Below, in pieces: positions 29,511 to 32,604 of a stretch of 32,604 bases of DNA. Below the pieces are notes generated by a model. That model saw nothing but the letters and a program-made list of their open reading frames with translations. It did not search any database and was not told the origin of the DNA. The DNA is from Rhizomicrobium sp. GTDB lineage: Bacteria > Pseudomonadota > Alphaproteobacteria > Micropepsales > Micropepsaceae. The stretch lies in contig JANWJQ010000143.1 of assembly GCA_025451875.1 (NCBI GenBank), positions 1 to 32,604 on the forward strand, written 5' to 3'. The position numbers and the translations under genes were made by a program. Numbering within the stretch: the stretch's first letter is position 1; each line of letters begins with the position of its first letter.

Positions 29511-29708
29511 ATGCCCAAAATGAAGACCAAGTCGGGCGCCAAAAAGCGCTTCAAATTCACTGCGAACGGCAAGATCAAGACGGGCCAGACCGGCAAGCGC
29601 CATCGCCTGATCTCGAACTCGCCGGCCCGTACCCGCGATCTGCGCGGCACAGCGGTTCTCTCGCATTCCGAAACCCAGCGCGTGAAGCGCTGGATGCCGT
29701 ACGGCTAG
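29511..29708 (+). CDS. rpmI: 50S ribosomal protein L35
   Basis: 65 aa, full length for L35. MPKMKTKSGAKKRFKFTANGKIKTGQTGKRH is the conserved N-terminal half, and the end MPYG is typical of proteobacterial L35. The start is fixed by AAGGAGA eight bases upstream of ATG 29511; the reading frame continues upstream to 29463 but that part is not conserved. The gene precedes rplT by 14 bp. The usual upstream partner infC is not here; an RHH gene takes its place, so translational control from an infC message cannot operate. Confidence 0.98.
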   Translation: MPKMKTKSGAKKRFKFTANGKIKTGQTGKRHRLISNSPARTRDLRGTAVLSHSETQRVKRWMPYG

Positions 29709-29722
29709 GGGAGGACTGAACC

Positions 29723-30070
29723 ATGTCACGCTCCCCGCGCTCCGTACCGAGCCATTCCCGCCGCAAGAAAGTCCTGAAAGCCGCCAAGGGCTTTCGCGGC
29801 CGCCGCAAGAACAACATCACCACGGCGAATGCCGCGGTCGATCGTTCGATGCAGCACAACTACATTGGCCGCAAGCTGAAGAAGCGCAATTTCCGCGCCC
29901 TTTGGATCCAGCGCATCAATGCCGCTGTGCGCGAACACGGCGTCACCTACAGCCGATTTATCAGCGGGCTCGCGAAGGCCGGCATCGAAATCGACCGCAA
30001 GGTGCTTTCCGATCTGGCCATCCATGAGCCCGTTGCCTTCAAGGCTCTGGTGGATCAGGCCAGCAAGTAA
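29723..30070 (+). CDS. rplT: 50S ribosomal protein L20
   Basis: 115 aa, full length. Conserved [30 protein letters not shown] and the C-terminal globular part ([40 protein letters not shown]) are present. L20 binds 23S rRNA early in assembly and can repress its own operon by binding the leader in other bacteria. A hairpin with T-run at 30097-30129 separates it from pheS. Confidence 0.99.
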   Translation: MSRSPRSVPSHSRRKKVLKAAKGFRGRRKNNITTANAAVDRSMQHNYIGRKLKKRNFRALWIQRINAAVREHGVTYSRFISGLAKAGIEIDRKVLSDLAIHEPVAFKALVDQASK

Positions 30071-30096
30071 GACTCGCGGATACCTCCATCGGAGCA

Positions 30097-30129
30097 ACGG
30101 CCTTGGCAGCAAGCCAAGGCCGTGCTTTT
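30097..30129 (+). terminator. Terminator/attenuator hairpin between rplT and pheS
   Basis: The 11-bp perfect stem ACGGCCTTGGC/GCCAAGGCCGT has loop AGCAA; GC then TTTT follows. It lies 27 bp after the rplT stop and 26 bp before the pheS ATG. Confidence 0.8.
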
Positions 30130-30154
30130 CAATGCATGCCGATTGGGGTTTTTC

Positions 30155-31234
30155 ATGAGCGATATCCAGACACTCGAACGCGATCTTCTCGCGGGCATCG
30201 ATTCCGCCAGGGACGAAGCCGCGCTTGAGGCGATCCGCGTTTCGGCGCTCGGCAAGAAGGGCTCGATCAGCGAACTCTTGAAAACGCTGGGCGGCATGTC
30301 GCCCGACGAGCGCAAGGCGCAAGGGCCGGTCATCAATGCGCTGCGCGACAAGGTCGCCGACGCGATCGCGAACAAGAAGACCGCGCTCGGCGAGGCCGTG
30401 TTGAATGCGCGCCTTGCCACCGAACGGGTGGATGTGACGCTGCCGCCGCGTCCTGAAGCGCAAGGCACCATTCATCCGGTCTCGCAGGTACTGGATGAAG
30501 TGACGGCGATCTTCGCCGATCTGGGCTTCGCCATCGCCGAAGGCCCGGACGTCGAATATGACGATTACAACTTCACCAAGCTGAACATCCCGCCGGATCA
30601 TCCCGCGCGCCAGATGCACGATACCTTCTATATGGCCAAGCAGAAGGACGGCTCGAGCCACGTCCTGCGCACGCACACCTCGCCGGTGCAGGTGCGCACC
30701 ATGCTCAAGCAGAAGCCGCCGATCCGCATCATCTCGCCGGGCCGTACTTATCGCGTGGACTCGGACGCGACGCATTCGCCGATGTTCCACCAATATGAAG
30801 GGCTGGTGATCGACGAGACTTCGACGCTCGCCAATCTGAAATGGGTGCTGGAGGAATTTTACAAGGCGTTTTTCGAAGTGGATTCCGTCGAGTTGCGTGC
30901 GCGTCCCAGCTTCTTCCCCTTCACCGAGCCATCGGTGGAATGGGATCTGCGCTGCGATCGTTCGGTGCCCGGCAAGATCACCTTCGGCACCGGCAATGAC
31001 TGGCTGGAGCTGGCGGGCAGCGGCATGGTCAATCCGCGTGTGCTCGATATGTGCGGCATCGACTCGACGAAATATCAGGGCTTCGCCTTCGGTGGCGGCC
31101 TGGATCGTCTCGCCATGCTCAAATACGGCATTCCGGATATCCGCCCGTTCTTCGAATCCGATCTGCGCTGGCTGCGCCATTACGGATTCTCGGCCTTCGA
31201 TCTTCCGACTCTGGATGGAGGGCTGAGCCGATGA
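30155..31234 (+). CDS. pheS: Phenylalanine-tRNA ligase alpha subunit
   Basis: 359 aa from ATG 30155; GGGG eight bases upstream favours this over 30122, which lies in the hairpin tail. N-terminal coiled coil (about 1-90), then the class II core: [29 protein letters not shown], motif 2 around [21 protein letters not shown], and motif 3 [18 protein letters not shown]. It forms the alpha2beta2 enzyme with PheT, charging tRNA-Phe in the cytoplasm. The stop overlaps the pheT start (ATGA at 31231-31234), ensuring balanced synthesis. Confidence 0.99.
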   Translation: MSDIQTLERDLLAGIDSARDEAALEAIRVSALGKKGSISELLKTLGGMSPDERKAQGPVINALRDKVADAIANKKTALGEAVLNARLATERVDVTLPPRPEAQGTIHPVSQVLDEVTAIFADLGFAIAEGPDVEYDDYNFTKLNIPPDHPARQMHDTFYMAKQKDGSSHVLRTHTSPVQVRTMLKQKPPIRIISPGRTYRVDSDATHSPMFHQYEGLVIDETSTLANLKWVLEEFYKAFFEVDSVELRARPSFFPFTEPSVEWDLRCDRSVPGKITFGTGNDWLELAGSGMVNPRVLDMCGIDSTKYQGFAFGGGLDRLAMLKYGIPDIRPFFESDLRWLRHYGFSAFDLPTLDGGLSR

Positions 31235-32604
31235 AGTTCACGCTCTCCTGGCTGAAGGCTCCGCTCGACACCGATGCGGACGCGCAAACGATTGCCGACA
31301 AGCTCACCAGCATCGGCCTTGAAGTGGAGTCCGTGGAAGATGCCGGCGCGCGGCTGAAGGATTTCACCGTCGCTTATGTCGTGTCGGCGGAGAAACATCC
31401 CAATGCCGACAAGCTGCGGCTGTGCATGGTCGATACCGGCGCGAAAGAGCATGTGCAGGTCGTCTGCGGTGCGCCGAATGCGCGTGCGGGCACGAAGGCG
31501 GTGTTCGCGAAGCCCGGCACGATCATTCCGGCGAGCGGCGCGGAATTGAAGATCGGCACCATCCGCGGCGTGGAATCGCGGGGCATGCTGTGTTCGATCC
31601 GCGAGCTTCTGCTTGGCGACGAGCATGACGGCATTATCGAGCTTTCCGCCGATGCGGTGGTGGGCGAACCGGCCGCGAAAGCGCTCGGCCTCACCGATCC
31701 GGTGATCGACGTCTCCATCACGCCCAATCGCGGCGATGCGACGAGCGTTTATGGCATCGCGCGCGATCTCGCCGCTGCCGGGCTTGGCCGTTTGCGCGAA
31801 GGCGATCTCACGCCCGTGCCGGGCAAATTCCCGTCACCGATCCAGACCGTTCTGGATTTTCCGGAAGGCACACAGAACGCGGCACCGATGTTCGCGGGCC
31901 GTCTGATCCGCGGCGTGAAGAACGGCCCGTCGCCGAAATGGCTGCAGGACTGGTTGAAGGCTGTCGGCCTGCGCCCGATCTCGGCGCTGGTCGATGTCAC
32001 GAATTTCATTTCGTTCGATCGCGGACGCCCGCTGCATGTCTTCGATGCGGCCAAGCTGAAAGGCAATCTGCGCGCGCGCTTCGCCAAGGACGGCGAGCAG
32101 CTCGTCGCGCTGGATGGCAAGACTTATACGCTCGACAGCGAAATGGTCGTGATCGCGGATGATGAAGCGGCGCGCGGCATCGGCGGCATCATGGGCGGCG
32201 AGGATTCGTCCTGCACCGAAACCACGACCGACGTCTTCGTGGAATCCGCCTTGTTCGATCCGGTGCGCATCGCGCGCGCGGGCCGCATTCTCGGCATTGT
32301 CTCGGATGCGCGCTATCGCTTCGAGCGCGGCGTCGATCCGGAATTCGTGGTGCCGGGTCTGGAGCTCGCGACAAAGCTGATCCTCGAATTCTGCGGCGGC
32401 GAAGCGTCCGAGATTGTCGTCGCCGGCAAGGCGACGGATTGGAAGCGCACGATTTCGATGGCGCCCAATGCACTGCGCCGCCTCGCCGGCATCGATCTGC
32501 CGCGCTCTGATATCGTCCGTGTCCTGACGAGTCTTGGGTTCGCGGTCACTGGCAGCGACCGCCTCGAAGTTGTGCCGCCGTCCTGGCGCCCGGACATCCA
32601 TGGC
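31231..32604 (+). CDS. pheT: Phenylalanine-tRNA ligase beta subunit, 3' end cut by window
   Basis: 458 codons are visible, out of about 800 usual. The N-terminal start [25 protein letters not shown] is typical. An EMAP-like tRNA-binding OB fold spans about 40-150 ([44 protein letters not shown]). The B3/B4 editing region lies around 200-380 ([67 protein letters not shown]), and B5 begins near 400-458. It is coupled to pheS. No damage is visible. Confidence 0.99.
   Translation, partial: MKFTLSWLKAPLDTDADAQTIADKLTSIGLEVESVEDAGARLKDFTVAYVVSAEKHPNADKLRLCMVDTGAKEHVQVVCGAPNARAGTKAVFAKPGTIIPASGAELKIGTIRGVESRGMLCSIRELLLGDEHDGIIELSADAVVGEPAAKALGLTDPVIDVSITPNRGDATSVYGIARDLAAAGLGRLREGDLTPVPGKFPSPIQTVLDFPEGTQNAAPMFAGRLIRGVKNGPSPKWLQDWLKAVGLRPISALVDVTNFISFDRGRPLHVFDAAKLKGNLRARFAKDGEQLVALDGKTYTLDSEMVVIADDEAARGIGGIMGGEDSSCTETTTDVFVESALFDPVRIARAGRILGIVSDARYRFERGVDPEFVVPGLELATKLILEFCGGEASEIVVAGKATDWKRTISMAPNALRRLAGIDLPRSDIVRVLTSLGFAVTGSDRLEVVPPSWRPDIHG

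Noticed and set aside
29726..31180. 484-codon minus-strand frame
   Set aside because: Antisense to rplT and pheS.

Overview
The window looks like chromosomal DNA of a free-living alphaproteobacterium. It is GC-rich, and the genes are tightly packed, often with ATGA or TAATG stop/start overlaps. Several families are typical of Alphaproteobacteria: an HWE/HisKA_2 kinase, two GGAAC-N16/17-CGTT promoter matches for the EcfG-type general stress sigma factor, an ExoD protein and paired S10 carboxypeptidases. The mix of secreted peptidases is reminiscent of the Rhizomicrobium/Micropepsales or Caulobacterales-Sphingomonadales groups, but that placement is a guess. I see no insertion sequence, prophage or CRISPR array.

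Layout. (1) 1-2549: the end-clipped gene of a secreted PQQ-type sugar (sorbosone) dehydrogenase, a small exported FliL-like protein, and a Ser/Ala-rich EF-hand protein. The last two converge on a shared CTAG stop. (2) 2761-5776: a minus-strand operon tetR-SDR-crotonase-SDR with a 20-bp palindromic operator in front of tetR, probably a regulated acyl-CoA or alcohol catabolic unit. (3) 5866-7864: a second TetR gene whose start codon lies inside a perfect 25-bp palindrome, coupled to a short Lnt-like membrane nitrilase-superfamily acyltransferase and closed by a bidirectional terminator. (4) 7897-11477: a diiron ferritin-like protein and, divergently, a CHASE2-cyclase protein whose cyclase domain has lost key catalytic residues. 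(5) 11481-14878: three peptidase-type enzymes (VanX-like D-Ala-D-Ala dipeptidase, M14-like DUF2817, exported M20). (6) 14879-15274: a repeat- and hairpin-rich gap around tRNA-Arg(CCG). (7) 15275-19136: Asp/Asn beta-hydroxylase, ExoD, a FAD-dependent dehydrogenase and an exported SUMF1-fold protein. (8) 19188-19952: a TonB/TolA-like protein. (9) 20276-23629: two tandem exported S10 carboxypeptidases separated by a terminator. (10) 23704-25778: an MFS transporter, a histone-H1-like Lys/Ala protein and an 82-aa exported small protein. (11) 25830-28901, minus strand: msrB-fRMsr, vanZ-like, mscL-DUF3828-like, and a stand-alone HisKA_2 kinase. (12) 29126-32604: a ribbon-helix-helix protein, rpmI-rplT, then pheS-pheT (pheT runs off the end).

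Themes. Envelope and periplasm functions dominate: peptidases, dipeptidase, Lnt-like, TonB-like, ExoD, VanZ, MscL. Stress and repair are the second theme: both methionine sulfoxide reductases in one operon, putative EcfG promoters before the H1-like and RHH genes, and a PhyR-pathway-type kinase. Several genes lack a Shine-Dalgarno and have a -10-like hexamer 6-8 nt before the start codon, suggesting leaderless mRNAs. The strongest candidates for something undescribed are the TetR/Lnt-like pair with its start-codon operator, the degenerate CHASE2-cyclase, and the structured DNA around tRNA-Arg. I do not see an obvious complete novel defence or biosynthetic system.
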